64,000 bases of DNA from Desulfobulbus elongatus DSM 2908 (GTDB lineage Bacteria; Desulfobacterota; Desulfobulbia; Desulfobulbales; Desulfobulbaceae), in NCBI RefSeq assembly GCF_000621145.1, contig NZ_JHZB01000001.1, positions 124,001-188,000 of the forward strand. Direction: 5' to 3'. Of the stretch, positions 47,546-56,964 are shown one piece after another. How positions within the stretch are numbered: position 1 is the first letter of the stretch; each line of letters starts with the position of its first letter. A program made the position numbers and the translations under genes. The notes beneath the pieces were generated by a model. The model had not been told where the DNA came from. It worked only from the letters and a program-made list of their open reading frames with translations, and searched no databases.

Positions 47546-48094
47546 ATGTACGAACAGTTCAAAGCAAGGGCCGAGGGCGTGAGCGCCGAGGTGCACCGTT
47601 TCGCCACTGCGGCCGAGGCGCTGGCCTTTCTCGTCGGCTTTCTTGAAAACGAAGGCGTGGCCGACCAAGCCGGGCGGTCCGGCGTGTTCGCCGCCTGTCC
47701 TTTTCTGGAGCACGTGGACCGGTCGCGGCTGGCGGCCATCCCGGGACTTGCCTTCGAGGTGACGCGGGAGCGGGCTGCGGCGGCGAAGGTGGGTATCAGT
47801 CAGGTCGATTGGGCCCTGGCCGATACCGGCACTTTGGTGCAGGATGCCACCGCCATCGACAAGCGGCTGGTTTCCACCCTGCCGGCCATCCATGTCGCCC
47901 TGATCGAAACCGGCGCCCTGCGGCCGGATATGCCGTCCTGGCTGGCCGATGTCCGGCCGGAACAAACCAACTACATCGCCATGATCACCGGGCCGAGCCG
48001 GACCGCCGATATCGAACGGGTGCTGACCATCGGCGTCCACGGGCCGGAACGGCTGGTCATCGTGTTCATCGACCGGATGGAAGGAGAGAACTGA
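47546..48094 (+). CDS. lutC: LutC/YkgG-type lactate utilization protein
   Basis: The 182-residue protein is a LUD-domain (LutC) subunit of the iron-sulfur L-lactate oxidation complex. Recognisable blocks are VGISQVDWALADTGTLVQDA, RLVSTLPAIHVALIETGAL and NYIAMITGPSRTADIERVLTIGVHGPERLVIVFID. The ATG has GGAGGGAGGGAAC upstream. Its stop overlaps the start of the fused lutBA gene by one base. Confidence 0.93.
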   Translation: MYEQFKARAEGVSAEVHRFATAAEALAFLVGFLENEGVADQAGRSGVFAACPFLEHVDRSRLAAIPGLAFEVTRERAAAAKVGISQVDWALADTGTLVQDATAIDKRLVSTLPAIHVALIETGALRPDMPSWLADVRPEQTNYIAMITGPSRTADIERVLTIGVHGPERLVIVFIDRMEGEN

Positions 48095-50250
48095 TGCAGC
48101 GGGAATTCAAGGCATCCATCGACCGCGCCCTGCACGACGCCAATCTCACCGGTGCGCTGGGCAAGTTTTCCGAAGCCTACAAGATCAACCGGGCCAAGGC
48201 CTACGAGGGGATCGACTTCGAGGCGTTGCGGGGCCGGATCGCCGAGCTGAAGAGTTCGGCCGCCTCCCGCCTCGACGAGTTGGCCGAACTGTTCCGGAAA
48301 AATGCCGAGGCCAGGGGAACCAAGGTGTTCCGTACCAGCAATCCGGCCGAGGTGCGGGACTACATCCTCAAGGTGGCGCGGGACAATGGCGTCAAGTCAA
48401 TCGTCAAATCCAAGTCCATGGCCACCGAGGAGATCCACTTGAACGCCTTTCTGGAAAAGGCCGGCATTGAGGTCAACGAGACCGATCTCGGCGAGTGGAT
48501 CATCCAGTTGGCCGGGCAGACCCCGTCGCACATGGTCATGCCCGCCATCCACATGACCAAGGAGGAGGTGGCCGACCTCTTTTCCAAGGAGGTCGACGAG
48601 CGCCTTTCCTCGGACATCCCCCGTCTGGTCAAGGTGGCGCGGGGCGAGATGCGGCCCAAGTTTCTCCGGGCCGACCTGGGCATCTCCGGCGCCAACATCG
48701 CCGTGGCCGAGACCGGCTCAATCACCCTGGTGACCAACGAGGGCAACGCCCGCCTGGTCACATCGCTGCCCAAAATCCATATCGCCGTGGTCGGCATCGA
48801 GAAGCTGGTGGCCAGCTTCAGTGACATCGCCCCGATCCTCAAGGCCCTGCCCCGCAGCGCCACCGCCCAGCTGCTCACCAGCTACGTGTCGATCATCTCC
48901 GGGCCGACCCCCAACAGCGACGGCTCGATGAAGGAACTGCACATCATCCTCATGGACAACCGCCGCAGCGAGATGGCGGCCGACCCGATGTTCAAGGAGG
49001 CCATGCAGTGCATCCGCTGCGCCTCCTGCCTCAACGTCTGCCCGATCTTCCGCCTGGTGGGGGGCCACGTCTTCGGCAAGGTCTACACCGGCGGTATCGG
49101 CACCATTCTCACCGCCTGGTACGACGAACTGAAGAGTTCCGAGGAGATCCAGGGGCTGTGCATCCAGTGCGGGGCCTGCAAGGACGTCTGTCCCGGCCGG
49201 ATCGACATCCCCGGCCTGATCATGGAGATCCGGCGGCGGCTGGTCAAGGAACAGGGCATGGGCCTGGCGCAGAAGTCGATCTTCTCGGTGGTCAACAATC
49301 GGAGGATGTTCCACGCCATGCTCCGGGCCGCCTCGGTGGCGGCCAAGCCCTTTGCCAGGGGGACCAAGTTCATCCGCCACCTGCCGATGTTCCTGGCCGA
49401 TCTCACCGACGGCCGCAGCCTGCCGGCCATTGCCGCCAAACCCTTCCGCGACGTGGTCACCGCCATCGACCAGCCCAAGGGCCTCAAGGAAAAGGCGGTG
49501 TTCTACGCCGGCTGTCTGATCGACTTCGCCTATCCCGAGATGGGCGAAGCCCTGGTCACGATCCTCAACCGCGCCGGCATCGAGGTCGTGTTCCCCGACG
49601 GCCAGACCTGCTGCGGGGCGCCGGCCCGGTACAACGGCGCTTACGAGGTGGCGGCCAAGAACGCGGCCGACAACATCCAGGCCCTTCTGGCGGAACCGGC
49701 CGACTACGTGGTCTCGGCCTGTCCGACCTGCACCGTGGCCCTGGACCACGAGTTCATAGCCACCTTCGAAAGCCTGGGCCAGTCCCGCTGGCTGCCGCAG
49801 GCCCGCGAACTGGCGGCCAAGACCATCGATTTCTCCACCCTGGTGAAAAAACTGGTGGACGAGGGGCGTCTGACCTTCAAGGAAGGGCAGCAGCTCGGCG
49901 CCATCACCTACCACGATTCCTGCCACCTCAAGCGGACCCTGAAGGCGGACCAGCCGCCGCGGCAGCTGCTGCAACGGGCGGGCTATGAACTCGCCGAGAT
50001 GTTCGAGTGCGACATCTGCTGCGGCATGGGTGGGTCCTATTCGCTCAAGTTGCCGGAGATCTCGGCGCCGATCCTGCAACGCAAGCTGCACAACATCAAG
50101 GCGACCGGCGCCCCGCTGGTGGCCATGGACTGTCCCGGCTGCGTCATGCAGATCCGGGGCGGCATGGACCAGGACGGCGCCCCGGTCCGGGTGCGGCATA
50201 CGGTGGAAATCCTGGCCGAACAGGTGGAGGCATCCTCCCGGCAGCACTGA
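48094..50250 (+). CDS. LutB-LutA fusion: LUD, 4Fe-4S and CCG-domain L-lactate oxidase component
   Basis: The 718-residue protein unites what are two proteins in Bacillus. Residues about 70-300 are the LutB LUD domain (GVKSIVKSKSMATEEIHLNAFLEKAGIEVNETDLGEWIIQL). Two 4Fe-4S motifs follow (CIRCASCLNVCP near 306 and CIQCGACKDVCP near 355). From about 465 comes a LutA-like pair of CCG domains (AGCLIDFAYPEMGEAL, TCCGAPARYNG, DSCHLKRT, CCGMGGSYSLKLPE and CPGCVMQI). It should oxidise L-lactate to pyruvate together with LutC. A fused protein of nearly the same length occurs in the Desulfovibrio lactate operon. Start at 48094 overlaps the lutC stop. Confidence 0.93.
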   Translation: MQREFKASIDRALHDANLTGALGKFSEAYKINRAKAYEGIDFEALRGRIAELKSSAASRLDELAELFRKNAEARGTKVFRTSNPAEVRDYILKVARDNGVKSIVKSKSMATEEIHLNAFLEKAGIEVNETDLGEWIIQLAGQTPSHMVMPAIHMTKEEVADLFSKEVDERLSSDIPRLVKVARGEMRPKFLRADLGISGANIAVAETGSITLVTNEGNARLVTSLPKIHIAVVGIEKLVASFSDIAPILKALPRSATAQLLTSYVSIISGPTPNSDGSMKELHIILMDNRRSEMAADPMFKEAMQCIRCASCLNVCPIFRLVGGHVFGKVYTGGIGTILTAWYDELKSSEEIQGLCIQCGACKDVCPGRIDIPGLIMEIRRRLVKEQGMGLAQKSIFSVVNNRRMFHAMLRAASVAAKPFARGTKFIRHLPMFLADLTDGRSLPAIAAKPFRDVVTAIDQPKGLKEKAVFYAGCLIDFAYPEMGEALVTILNRAGIEVVFPDGQTCCGAPARYNGAYEVAAKNAADNIQALLAEPADYVVSACPTCTVALDHEFIATFESLGQSRWLPQARELAAKTIDFSTLVKKLVDEGRLTFKEGQQLGAITYHDSCHLKRTLKADQPPRQLLQRAGYELAEMFECDICCGMGGSYSLKLPEISAPILQRKLHNIKATGAPLVAMDCPGCVMQIRGGMDQDGAPVRVRHTVEILAEQVEASSRQH

Positions 50251-50336
50251 TCCCGGTTCAAATGGCGGCAAGCAAACCGCAATTTGATTTGAGAGAAAGG
50301 TGAAATCGTTCTACACTGATACCAGATCGTTCCGAC

Positions 50337-50388
50337 CGGCCCCCGGCGGCAGCGCAATTCCGCTGTTGCCGGGGCCGATTCTTTTTTT
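50337..50388 (+). terminator. Intrinsic terminator between lutBA and pta
   Basis: An imperfect GC-rich hairpin pairs CGGCCCCCGGC...CAGCG with CGCTG...GCCGGGGCCG (50337-50377) and is followed by ATTCTTTTTTT. It ends the lut transcript before pta. Confidence 0.85.
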
Positions 50389-50439
50389 CCGACTCACCAC
50401 CCATCCCCGCCGGACGGCGGGAAAGCGAGGCGCATTGCC

Positions 50440-52557
50440 ATGGCAGACAATCTCTATGTGACCGCGGCCGAGGAACGGAGCGGCAAATCGGCGATCATTC
50501 TCGGCGTCATGCAGATGATTCTGAAGGAAATCAGCAAGATCGCCATATTTCGTCCGATCATCAACGATCACGTGTTCGGCCGGGTCGACCACGATCTCAA
50601 CCTGGTGCTCAAATACTTCAAGCTCGACATCGAATACACCGACACCCACGCCTATACCCTGAGCCAGGCGCGGCAGTTGATCACCTCGGGCCAGGAGGAG
50701 CTGCTCTACGAGAACATCCTCAAGAAATACAAGCAGCTCGAAGCGAAATACGATTTCGTCGTCTGCGAAGGCACCGATTTCCAGGGCAAGGACCCGGGCT
50801 TCGAGCTCGACCTCAACGCCAACATCGCCGCCAACCTCGGCGCCTCGGTGCTGCTCATCGCCTCGGGCCGCGACAAATCCACCGAGGAGATCTGCACCCA
50901 TACGGCGATCACCATCGATTCCCTGGAGGAAAAGGGCGTGGATATCGCCGCGTGCATCATCAACCGCGCCCCGGACACCTTTCTCCGCGACACCGCCAGC
51001 AGCGCCAAGTGTCGCGAGCAGTTCGGCCGGCCGTACCCCGTCTATGTGATTCCGGAAAACCGTGCCCTGGGCAACCCGACCATCGACGACGTCAAGCGCT
51101 GGCTCGGCGCCGAGGTGCTGTACGGCAAACCGAGCATGCTCAACCTGGTGAACAATTACCTGGTGGCGGCGATGCAGATCAGCAACTTCCTCGAATACCT
51201 CAAGGAGGGCAGCCTGATCATCACCCCCGGCGACCGGTCCGACATCGTCATCGCCAGTCTCGCCAGCCGGATCTCCTCGGCCTATCCCAATATCTCCGGC
51301 ATCCTCATCACCGGCGGCATCGAACTCAGTCCCAGCGTGCAGCGGCTGATCCAGGGCTGGACCGGCATCCCCGTTCCGGTTCTGTTCGTCGAATCGCATA
51401 CCTACGACACGGTGCAGAGCGTCAACGAACTCTACGGCCGGATCGAGCATACCGACACCAAGCGGATCGCCACCGCGCTCGGCTGGTTCGCCAAGTATGT
51501 CAATGTCCCCGAACTGACCAAGCGGGTCGTGGCGCGGCGCTCCACCAAGATCACGCCGCGCATGTTCGAATACTCCCTGGTGGAGAAGGCCTCGCGCGAC
51601 AAGCAGCATATCGTCCTGCCCGAGGGCACCGGCGAGCGCATCCTCAACGCCACCGACATCATCCTGCGCCGGGGGATCGCCGAGATCACCCTGCTGGGCA
51701 AGGAGGACGAGATCCGCGCCAAGGCCTCCACGCTCAATCTCAACATCGAGGGCGCGGCGATCATCGACCCGACCGGCTCGGAGCACTACGAGGATTTCGT
51801 CCAGACCTATTTCGACATCCGCAAGCACCGCGGCATCGTCATGGACGTGGCCCGCGACCGCATGTCCGATCCCACCTATTTCGGCACCATGATGGTGTAC
51901 AAGGAACTGGCCGACGGCATGGTCAGCGGTTCGGTCACCACCACTGCCCAGACCATTCGGCCGGCCTTCGAGTTCATCAAGACCAAACCCGGCGTCTCGG
52001 TGGTGTCGTCGATCTTCATCATGTGCCTGCAAAGCAAGATCCTGGCCTTCGGCGACTGCGCCGTGGTGCCCAACCCCGATGCCCGCCAGTTGGCGGAAAT
52101 CGCGCTCAGTTCGGCTGAGACCGCCAGGATTTACGGCATCGAGCCGCGGGTGGCCCTGCTCAGCTATTCCACCGGCATGTCCGGGTCGGGCGAGGACGTG
52201 GACAAGGTGGTGGCGGCCACCGCCATCGCCAAGGAACTGATGGCCGAACGCGGCCTCGACTACCCGCTGGAAGGCCCCCTGCAGTACGACGCCGCCTTCG
52301 ATGCCGAGGTGGCGGCGCTGAAATGGCCCGATTCCCAGGTGGCCGGCCGGGCCACGGTCTTCATCTTTCCGGACCTCAACACCGGCAACAACACCTACAA
52401 GGCGGTGCAGCGGGCCGCCAACGCCGTGGCCATGGGTCCGGTTCTCCAGGGCCTGAACAAACCGGTCAACGATCTGTCGCGGGGCTGCACGGTCCAGGAC
52501 ATCGTCGATACCGTCGCCCTGACCGCCATCCAGGCCCAGGTGGCCAAACACCACTGA
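50440..52557 (+). CDS. pta: Phosphate acetyltransferase, long form
   Basis: The 705-residue enzyme interconverts acetyl-CoA and acetyl phosphate. The N-terminal region (about 1-210) is a P-loop dethiobiotin-synthetase-like domain (EERSGKSAIILGVMQ), the middle (about 215-330) is a DRTGG domain (LIITPGDRSDIVIAS), and the C-terminal half (about 375-705) is the catalytic PTA_PTB domain with VLPEGTGERILNATDIILRRG and MVSGSVTTTAQTIRPAFEFIKTKPGV. The start is the ATG at 50440. It is followed 24 bases later by ackA, so both form the acetate-producing, ATP-yielding end of lactate oxidation. Confidence 0.96.
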   Translation: MADNLYVTAAEERSGKSAIILGVMQMILKEISKIAIFRPIINDHVFGRVDHDLNLVLKYFKLDIEYTDTHAYTLSQARQLITSGQEELLYENILKKYKQLEAKYDFVVCEGTDFQGKDPGFELDLNANIAANLGASVLLIASGRDKSTEEICTHTAITIDSLEEKGVDIAACIINRAPDTFLRDTASSAKCREQFGRPYPVYVIPENRALGNPTIDDVKRWLGAEVLYGKPSMLNLVNNYLVAAMQISNFLEYLKEGSLIITPGDRSDIVIASLASRISSAYPNISGILITGGIELSPSVQRLIQGWTGIPVPVLFVESHTYDTVQSVNELYGRIEHTDTKRIATALGWFAKYVNVPELTKRVVARRSTKITPRMFEYSLVEKASRDKQHIVLPEGTGERILNATDIILRRGIAEITLLGKEDEIRAKASTLNLNIEGAAIIDPTGSEHYEDFVQTYFDIRKHRGIVMDVARDRMSDPTYFGTMMVYKELADGMVSGSVTTTAQTIRPAFEFIKTKPGVSVVSSIFIMCLQSKILAFGDCAVVPNPDARQLAEIALSSAETARIYGIEPRVALLSYSTGMSGSGEDVDKVVAATAIAKELMAERGLDYPLEGPLQYDAAFDAEVAALKWPDSQVAGRATVFIFPDLNTGNNTYKAVQRAANAVAMGPVLQGLNKPVNDLSRGCTVQDIVDTVALTAIQAQVAKHH

Positions 52558-52581
52558 ACGATTCGCGCAAGGAACGGCCTC

Positions 52582-53790
52582 ATGAAATTTTTTATCATCA
52601 ATTCCGGCAGCTCATCGATTAAATACCAGGTGATCGACATGACCACCGAAACCGTGCTGGCCGCCGGCCTGGTCGAGCGGATCGGCGAGGTGTACGGCCG
52701 CCTGAAGAACACCGCCTTCCCGGGGACCAGGGACGAACAGGAGTCGGTGATCGAACAGCCGATCCCGGACCACCGCGGCGGCATGCAGCTGGTGATCGCC
52801 ACCCTGACCGACAAGGACAACGGCGTGATCTGCAATGCCTCGGAAATCTGCGCCATCGGCCACCGGGTGGTGCACGGCGGCGAGGATTTCCGAGGATCGA
52901 TGCGCATCACCCCCACGGTGATCGAGGCCCTGCAACGCAACATTCCCCTGGCGCCCCTGCACAATCCGGCCAACCTGGACGGCATCCGGGTGGCCATGGA
53001 GATTTTTCCCCAGGTGCCCCAGGTGGCGGTCTTCGATACCGCCTTCCACCAGACCATGCCGCCCCGCGCCTATCTCTACGCCATTCCCTACGAACTCTAC
53101 GAACAGGACCGGGTGCGGCGCTACGGCTTCCACGGCACCTCGCACCGGTTCGTGGCCGGGGAATGCGCCCGCCTGCTGGGCAAGCCGCTGGCCGAGTGCA
53201 ACCTGATCACCATCCATCTCGGCAACGGCTGCTCCATGACCGCCATCGAAAACGGGTGCAGCATCGACACCTCGCTGGGCATGACGCCCCTGGAAGGGCT
53301 GGTGATGGGTACCCGCTCCGGCGACGTCGATCCGGCGCTCCATCTCTTTCTCAAGCAGAACAAGGGGATGGAACTGGAGGCCATCGACGCCCTGCTCAAC
53401 AAGGAGTCGGGCCTCAAGGGGCTGTGCGGCATGAACGACATGCGCGACATCCATGAGGCCGCGGCCGAGGGGGATGTCCGGGCCCAACAGGCGGTGGAGG
53501 TGCAGACCTACCGCAACCGCAAGTACATCGGCGCCTACATGGCGGTGCTCGGCCGGGTGGATGGCATCGTCTTCACCGCCGGCATCGGCGAGAACGATCC
53601 CATTGTCCGGGCCGAATCCCTCGAGGGCCTGGAGGCGTTCGGGGTGCGGCTCGATCCGGAACGGAACGGGCTGCGGTCGAAGAAAGCGCGCTGCATCAGC
53701 GCCCCGGACAGCACCGTGCGGGTGTTCGTCATCCCCACCAACGAGGAGCTGGCCATCGCCCGCGAGGTGGCGCAGGTACTGCGCGGCTGA
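52582..53790 (+). CDS. ackA: Acetate kinase
   Basis: The 402-residue enzyme makes acetate and ATP from acetyl phosphate. Blocks are FFIINSGSSSIKYQVID (the N-terminal signature), AIGHRVVHGGEDF, PLAPLHNPANLDGI, AVFDTAFHQTMP, YGFHGTSHRFVAGE, NLITIHLGNGCSM and DTSLGMTPLEGLVMGTRSGDVDPAL. Length is normal. It follows pta by 24 bases with an AAGGAACGG ribosome site. An 8-bp inverted pair CCCGGCCG / CGGCCGGG lies just after the stop, with no T-tract. Confidence 0.97.
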   Translation: MKFFIINSGSSSIKYQVIDMTTETVLAAGLVERIGEVYGRLKNTAFPGTRDEQESVIEQPIPDHRGGMQLVIATLTDKDNGVICNASEICAIGHRVVHGGEDFRGSMRITPTVIEALQRNIPLAPLHNPANLDGIRVAMEIFPQVPQVAVFDTAFHQTMPPRAYLYAIPYELYEQDRVRRYGFHGTSHRFVAGECARLLGKPLAECNLITIHLGNGCSMTAIENGCSIDTSLGMTPLEGLVMGTRSGDVDPALHLFLKQNKGMELEAIDALLNKESGLKGLCGMNDMRDIHEAAAEGDVRAQQAVEVQTYRNRKYIGAYMAVLGRVDGIVFTAGIGENDPIVRAESLEGLEAFGVRLDPERNGLRSKKARCISAPDSTVRVFVIPTNEELAIAREVAQVLRG

Positions 53791-54146
53791 ACCCGGCCGC
53801 GGAGGTGGAAGCGACGGCCGGGCGGAGGGAGGGCGGAGCCTTGCCTCCGGCCGCGCCAGCCCCCCCGGAACGCCTGCAACCCTTCCGGACTGGCCGGTCC
53901 CCGCATGGCCGTTCCTCCGCCTCCACGACCAATCCATTCACCCCCTCCGCACCGGTGTCCCTTTGCCTCGCGGCAGCGCCACCCTCTCCCATTTTCGCCC
54001 GTATGCGGGCATTTCCTGCATCCCTTCTTTTGACGGCGACCCAGTCCGTGTGGTAGGCTGATGGCGGTCGCCGAGACGACGCTTGGCCGGGTGAGCCGGC
54101 GCGTTTGCGGCTGTGTGCGATCCCGCCGCTTCCGAGGAGGAGGGCA
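53791..54146. other. Intergenic region, ackA / CDF transporter
   Basis: This 356-base, GC-rich stretch has only an 8-bp inverted repeat at 53792-53799 and 53815-53822 directly after ackA. No supported gene, RNA or promoter motif was identified. Confidence 0.5.
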
Positions 54147-55046
54147 ATGACATCCCATCGAACAGCACTGACCCGTTACGCCTGGCTTTCCATCGCGGCG
54201 GCCGTCGCCACCATCCTGCTGAAGCTGGTGGCCTATCTGCTGACCGGGTCGATGGGCCTGCTCTCCGATGCCGTTGAATCGGTGGTCAACCTCTTCGGCG
54301 CGGTGATGGCCTTGTGGATGCTGTCATGGGCCGCGCAGGCCGCCGATGCCAAACACCCCTACGGCCACGGCAAGGCGGAATACTTTTCCAGCGGCATGGA
54401 GGGGGCGCTCATCATCCTGGCGGCCCTGGGCATTGCCGCCACCGCCATCGAACGCATCCTCCATCCCCGCCCGTTGGAGCAGGTCGGCCCCGGCCTGGCG
54501 GTTTCCGCGGCCGCGTCGGTGGCGAATTTCGTGGTGGCGCGCATTCTGCTCGCCGCGGGCCGGCGGCACAACTCGATCACCCTCGAAGCCGACGGCCGCC
54601 ATCTGTTCACCGATGTGCTGACCTCGGCCGGTGTCATCGTCGGCGTCGGGCTGGTGGCGGTGACCGGCTGGACCGTGCTCGATCCGGTCGTCGCCTTGCT
54701 GGTCAGCGCCAATATCGTGTGGACGGGCGTGTCCCTGGTTCGGCGCTCGGTGGACGGGCTGATGGATGTGGTGCTGCCGAAGAGGGATCAGGAGGCCATC
54801 GAGCGGGTGATGGCGGTTTTTCGGGAGAAGCAGGTGGCATTTCATGCCCTGCGGACCCGCCAGGCCGCGGCCCAGCGCTTCATTTCCGTGCACATGCTCG
54901 TGCCCGGCGACTGGACCGTGCACGATGCCCATCACATGGCCGAGGATTTCGAGCAGGCGCTGGGCGCGGCGCTGGGTGGGGCCTTTGTGATGACCCACCT
55001 CGAGCCCATCGAGGATGAAAACTCGTTCCACGAGGATGTGACGTGA
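54147..55046 (+). CDS. Cation diffusion facilitator (CDF) transporter
   Basis: The 299-residue membrane protein has six helices and CDF motifs: SMGLLSDAVESVVNLFGA and KHPYGHGKAEYFSSGMEGALIIL (metal-site residues Asp and His), EADGRHLFTDVLTSAGVIVG, then a soluble C-terminal domain (about 205-299) with HDAHHMAEDFEQALG. Such proteins export Zn, Fe, Mn or Co in exchange for protons. The ATG at 54147 has GAGGAGGAGGGCA upstream. The first site has D in place of a typical HxxxD start; the metal cannot be named. Confidence 0.93.
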   Translation: MTSHRTALTRYAWLSIAAAVATILLKLVAYLLTGSMGLLSDAVESVVNLFGAVMALWMLSWAAQAADAKHPYGHGKAEYFSSGMEGALIILAALGIAATAIERILHPRPLEQVGPGLAVSAAASVANFVVARILLAAGRRHNSITLEADGRHLFTDVLTSAGVIVGVGLVAVTGWTVLDPVVALLVSANIVWTGVSLVRRSVDGLMDVVLPKRDQEAIERVMAVFREKQVAFHALRTRQAAAQRFISVHMLVPGDWTVHDAHHMAEDFEQALGAALGGAFVMTHLEPIEDENSFHEDVT

Positions 55047-55106
55047 ACGTCTGCCCCTGATGGGGCGGGGCAGGGCACGGCGGAGCCGGGTGGCGGGGGG
55101 TCGGCT

Positions 55107-55946
55107 TCAGGAAAAGAGGCCGGATGTCGTGATCAGAAAATCCTGCACCTTGTCCAGTTCGGCGGACGAGAGACCGAGTTGGATCGCCTCCGGCATCATC
55201 AGCAGATCGACGGTCCGGTCATGTTTCAAACCGATGCCCATCCGGTGGCAGATCTGGTTGGCGATGCGTACCAGCAGGAGGATGTAGTTGCTGGAGTCGA
55301 ACTCTTCGAGATGGTGATCGCGGGCGACGATGGCGAAGGTCTCCGGCATCTGGATCTGCCGCAGCAGCAGGTGCCCCTGCTCGGCATGCAGCAGGTCCAT
55401 GGCGCCGAGCAGCAGGGATTCGGAGACGACCAGCGCCTTGTTGGTCCGTTTCTTGTCGGCGATCACCTTGAGGATGAGCAGCTTGCCGATGTCGTGGAGC
55501 AGGCCCGCGGAAAAGGCCTCGTGCTGGAGGACGCCGAAGTCGAGGCTGTTGGAGAGCATGCCGGCGGCAAAGGCGCAGCCCATGGCGTGCTGCCACAGCC
55601 TTTTCATGATGGCGTCAATCTCGCGATCATGGGCGCTGAACGATTTCTGGCTGACGCTGGTCAGGACGATCCGGAAGACTTCCGACATGCCCAGCCTGAT
55701 CAGGGCGGCCCTGACGGTGGTGGTGGCGACCAGGCCCCGGTAGATGGACGAGTTGGCGACCTTGAGCATCTGGCTGGAGAGCGATTGGTCGGCGCTGACC
55801 AGCTTTTCGATGGTGTGCAGGCTGGGCTCTTTTTTCAGCAGCTCCTGCTGCAGGCGCAGGGAGACGGGGTCGAAGATCGGCAGGGAAAACCGTGCCGACT
55901 CGATGTGCCGTTTGAGAACCTGCAGGAACTTGCTGTCGTCGGTCAT
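55107..55946 (-). CDS. HDOD-domain protein
   Basis: The 279-residue protein is a single HDOD domain, an HD-related fold usually lacking full catalytic metal sites. Typical blocks are LKVANSSIYRGLVATTTVRAALIRLGMSEV, the AFSAGLLHDIGKLLIL HD-like motif, and MDLLHAEQGHLLLRQIQMPETFAIVARDHH. HDOD proteins often take part in signalling. The ATG at 55946 has AAGGAAG upstream; the longer frame overlaps the hemolysin III gene. A second HDOD gene lies at 61620-62459. Confidence 0.9.
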   Translation of the reverse strand: MTDDSKFLQVLKRHIESARFSLPIFDPVSLRLQQELLKKEPSLHTIEKLVSADQSLSSQMLKVANSSIYRGLVATTTVRAALIRLGMSEVFRIVLTSVSQKSFSAHDREIDAIMKRLWQHAMGCAFAAGMLSNSLDFGVLQHEAFSAGLLHDIGKLLILKVIADKKRTNKALVVSESLLLGAMDLLHAEQGHLLLRQIQMPETFAIVARDHHLEEFDSSNYILLLVRIANQICHRMGIGLKHDRTVDLLMMPEAIQLGLSSAELDKVQDFLITTSGLFS

Positions 55947-56062
55947 GGGTGCTTCCTTGTCCGGATGGCGCCGCGATGTACGCTCGGGCGTCGGTTCACG
56001 GGCAGCGGACGCGTCCCCTTGCCGTGATGTTTTCTCCACCTGTCTTCGACGCGGCGCTGTCA

Positions 56063-56728
56063 TCACGCGCCGTCCGCTGCCGGGATGACATAGAGCAGCA
56101 CCGCGAAATAATGCAGGATACTGCCCGCCAGGACAAAAAGATGCCAGATGGCATGGTTGTACGGCAGGCGGCGCCACAGGTAGAAGACGATGCCGCCGGT
56201 ATAGGCGAGACCGCCGGCGAGCAGCAGCCAGAGACCGCCGCTGGCCACACGGGCGAGCATCGGCTGGATGGCGGTCACCACGGCCCACCCCATGATCACG
56301 TAGAGGGCGATCAGCCAGCCCCGAAACCGTCTGAGGCGGGTGGTCTCGATCAGAATGCCCGCCACCGCCAATCCCCAGATCGTGCCGAACAGGCTCCAGC
56401 CCCAGGGGCCGCGCAGGCTGACCAGGGTGAAGGGGGTGTAGGTGCCGGCGATCAGCACCAGGATGGCCGAGTGGTCGAGGATGCGCAGAATGGCCTTGGC
56501 GCCCGGATGGGGAATGGCGTGATACAGGGTCGAGGCCAGGTAGAGCAGGATCAGGGCGGCGCCGAAAATCGAGCAACTGACCACATGCCAGGCATTGCCG
56601 TACAGGGCGGCGAAACAGATGAGCACCACCAGACCGCCGATCGCCAGGAGCACGCCCAGGCCATGGGTGAGGCTGTTGGCGATTTCCTCGCCCTTACTGT
56701 ACCGGGAAGAAGAGGATGCGTGCGCCAT
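56063..56728 (-). CDS. Hemolysin III family (YqfA) membrane protein
   Basis: The 221-residue protein has seven hydrophobic helices and the PAQR/hemolysin III blocks YSKGEEIANSLTHGLGVLLAIGG near the start, ASTLYHAIPHPGAKAILRILDHSAILVLIAGTYTPF in the middle and PYNHAIWHLFVLAGSILHYFAV at the end. The ATG at 56728 is family-consistent; the ORF reaches 56929 without similarity. The true activity of bacterial members is unclear. It is upstream of the HDOD gene on the same strand with a 116-base gap. Confidence 0.92.
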   Translation of the reverse strand: MAHASSSSRYSKGEEIANSLTHGLGVLLAIGGLVVLICFAALYGNAWHVVSCSIFGAALILLYLASTLYHAIPHPGAKAILRILDHSAILVLIAGTYTPFTLVSLRGPWGWSLFGTIWGLAVAGILIETTRLRRFRGWLIALYVIMGWAVVTAIQPMLARVASGGLWLLLAGGLAYTGGIVFYLWRRLPYNHAIWHLFVLAGSILHYFAVLLYVIPAADGA

Positions 56729-56964
56729 GAACCGCAGAATGTGTTGCAAAACAAGGAATGTGTGACTGTCCGATGTCCGCAATTTTAGCGCGCTTCCTCC
56801 GGCTTGTCCATCGCATTCCTTGCATGGCCACGGTCCTGGTGGGCAGCGGCGCGTCGAACCGGGCCTGCACAAAGCCGGCGGATATGGTATGGTGGCCGCC
56901 GCCGCGGACCGGATTGTAGTCCGCGCCATTCCCGCACCTTGTCTTTGTTATCGGAGGTCGTTTC

